A stretch of DNA of 12,284 nt, from assembly GCA_023390775.1 (NCBI GenBank), contig JAEWCF010000044.1, forward strand, positions 1 to 12,284, read 5' to 3'. Positions within the stretch are counted from its first letter, which is position 1, and the number at the start of each line of letters is the position of its first letter. The stretch is from Bacteroidota bacterium. Lineage in GTDB: Bacteria > Bacteroidota > Bacteroidia > Flavobacteriales > Flavobacteriaceae. Of this stretch, positions 11,081 to 12,284 are shown in pieces. The translations under genes were made by a program, and so were the position numbers. The notes beneath the pieces are model-generated. The model worked only from the letters and a program-made list of their open reading frames with translations, did not search any database and was not told the origin of the DNA.

Positions 11081-12284
11081 ATGAAAATTCTAAAAAAGCA
11101 GGTGCTCCGCGGACCCAATATCTGGAGCAACTATAGAAAAAACCTCATCCAGGTCAGGCTTGACCTCGAGGAAATGGAAAATTTCCCCACCGATAAGATT
11201 CCCGGTTTTAAAGAAAGGCTGGAAGCGCTCCTTCCCGGGCTCGTCGAACACGAATGTTCGGAAGGGCGCAGGGGCGGATTTTTTGAAAGGCTGAAACGCG
11301 GAACCTGGCTGGGGCATGTCATTGAGCATGTCGCGCTGGAAATCCAGACCCTTGCCGGGATGGAAGTGGGTTATGGAAGGACCCGGGGAACAGGTGAACC
11401 CGGAGTTTATAATATGGTGTTCGCTTATTTGATCGAGGAAGCCGGCCTGTACGCCGCCGATGCGGCCTTTAACCTGGTCGACGCCATATCCAAAGGACAA
11501 GAGTACGATCTGGACAAAGACCTGAACGAATTACGGGCCCTAAAGAGAAAATATGGACTCGGTCCGAGTACCCAAAGCCTTTGCGACGAGGCGGCGCGGC
11601 GAAACATCCCATGGACACGGCTTGGCAGGAGCGGAATCCGGTTCGGGCAGGGAAAAAACCAGGCCTCGATACAGGCCACCATCACTTCGCGGACGTCTTT
11701 GCTCGGCGTTGAATTGGCCGGGGATAAGTATGAAACCAAACAGAAGTTGGAAAGAGCCTATGTTCCGGTAGCCCAGGGGCAGGCCTGCAGGACGGTCGAG
11801 GGATTGGAGGAAATTATTGCCGAGCTCGATTTTCCCTTAGTGATAAAACCGCTGGACGCAAACCAGGGAAAGGGCGTGACCATCAAAATTCGGGATCGCG
11901 AACAGGCGGTCAGGGCTTTTGAACTTGCACAAAAATACAGTGATCAGGTACTGGTTGAACGCTATGTGGAAGGATACGATTTCCGGATGCTGGTCGTCAA
12001 CGGAAAATTTGTGGCTGCGTCCCGGCGTGAACCCGCGCACGTTATCGGAAACGGCACCTGCACCATCGAACAGTTGGTGGAGTTTGTCAACAGCGACCCC
12101 AAACGCGGGGACGGCCACGATAAAGTGCTGACCAAGATTACCATCGATTCCTGTTCCATGGAACTTTTGAAAGCCAGGAATTATGACCTGCAATCGGTTC
12201 CCGCGCGTGATGAGGTCGTATACCTGAAATCAACGGCAAATTTGTCAACCGGAGGCACGGCAGTCGATGTGACCGACCTGGTAC
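11081..12284 (+). CDS. cphA: Cyanophycin synthetase, N-terminal half (3' end outside the window)
   Basis: CphA builds cyanophycin without a ribosome, adding Asp to the backbone and Arg to its side chain, one ATP per bond. The frame is open from the ATG at 11081 (MKILKKQVLRGPNIWSNYRK) to the window end, giving 401 residues of an expected 870 or so. Residues 1-160 match the N-terminal CphA domain, including HVIEHVALEIQTLAG. The ATP-grasp region begins near 210 and contains VIKPLDANQGKGVT (254-267), VERYVEGYDFRMLVVNG and AHVIGNGTCTIEQLVE (319-334), then KRGDGHDKVLTKI. The Mur-ligase-like C-terminal half that adds arginine is off-window, so CphA1 and CphA2-like types cannot be separated fully. 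It is divergent from cphB. Distribution in heterotrophs is patchy. Confidence 0.93.
   Translation, partial: MKILKKQVLRGPNIWSNYRKNLIQVRLDLEEMENFPTDKIPGFKERLEALLPGLVEHECSEGRRGGFFERLKRGTWLGHVIEHVALEIQTLAGMEVGYGRTRGTGEPGVYNMVFAYLIEEAGLYAADAAFNLVDAISKGQEYDLDKDLNELRALKRKYGLGPSTQSLCDEAARRNIPWTRLGRSGIRFGQGKNQASIQATITSRTSLLGVELAGDKYETKQKLERAYVPVAQGQACRTVEGLEEIIAELDFPLVIKPLDANQGKGVTIKIRDREQAVRAFELAQKYSDQVLVERYVEGYDFRMLVVNGKFVAASRREPAHVIGNGTCTIEQLVEFVNSDPKRGDGHDKVLTKITIDSCSMELLKARNYDLQSVPARDEVVYLKSTANLSTGGTAVDVTDLV

Noticed and set aside
11090..12193. Several minus-strand frames of 63-136 codons across 11.1-12.2 kb
   Set aside because: They are shadows of cphA, which reads open without interruption from 11081 to the window end.

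Overview
The window looks like a chromosomal segment from the phylum Bacteroidota, most likely a Flavobacteriaceae member. Several promoters match the Bacteroidota -7 element TAnnTTTG, and one has TTG 19 bp upstream. Gene families and order are also typical: ddl facing a membrane-anchored PASTA protein and rluD, a marR/nitroreductase/yceI run, and secreted proteins whose signal peptides end in SAQ. G+C appears close to 50% by eye, high for Flavobacterium, so the genus is left open. No tRNA, rRNA, IS element, phage gene or CRISPR array was seen.

Layout. (1) 1-2045: the start of a D-Ala-D-Ala ligase on the minus strand, divergent from a two-PASTA membrane protein that overlaps rluD by ATGA. (2) 2046-4558: a small two-helix membrane protein with its own terminator, yaaA with a very short leader, and a secreted bleomycin-hydrolase-type C1 peptidase ending in a strong terminator. 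(3) 4574-5747, minus strand: a small coiled-coil protein with a textbook promoter, an orphan PabA/TrpG glutaminase subunit, and a 12-unit heptanucleotide array just upstream of that gene. (4) 5748-8987: a redox divergon. Minus-strand marR, nitroreductase and yceI face plus-strand tlpA-like lipoprotein, peroxiredoxin-like and rhodanese genes. The marR promoter carries two palindromic operators. (5) 9101-10060: a 62-residue acidic protein of unknown function and a DUF2892-SRPBCC membrane protein. (6) 10057-12284: cyanophycinase (cphB, minus) divergent from cyanophycin synthetase (cphA, plus, cut by the window end). Together these suggest an Asp-Arg nitrogen and carbon reserve that can be made and degraded.

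The most interesting signal is non-coding. A 10-bp element, consensus AATKCTGTAA, occurs as a direct repeat with exactly 21-bp periodicity upstream of three separate plus-strand genes: the small membrane protein (2145), the 62-aa protein (9101) and cphA (11081). The second copy always lies about 60-75 bp before the start codon. This architecture resembles LytTR-type regulator sites and suggests a small regulon, possibly stress or starvation related, that includes cyanophycin synthesis.
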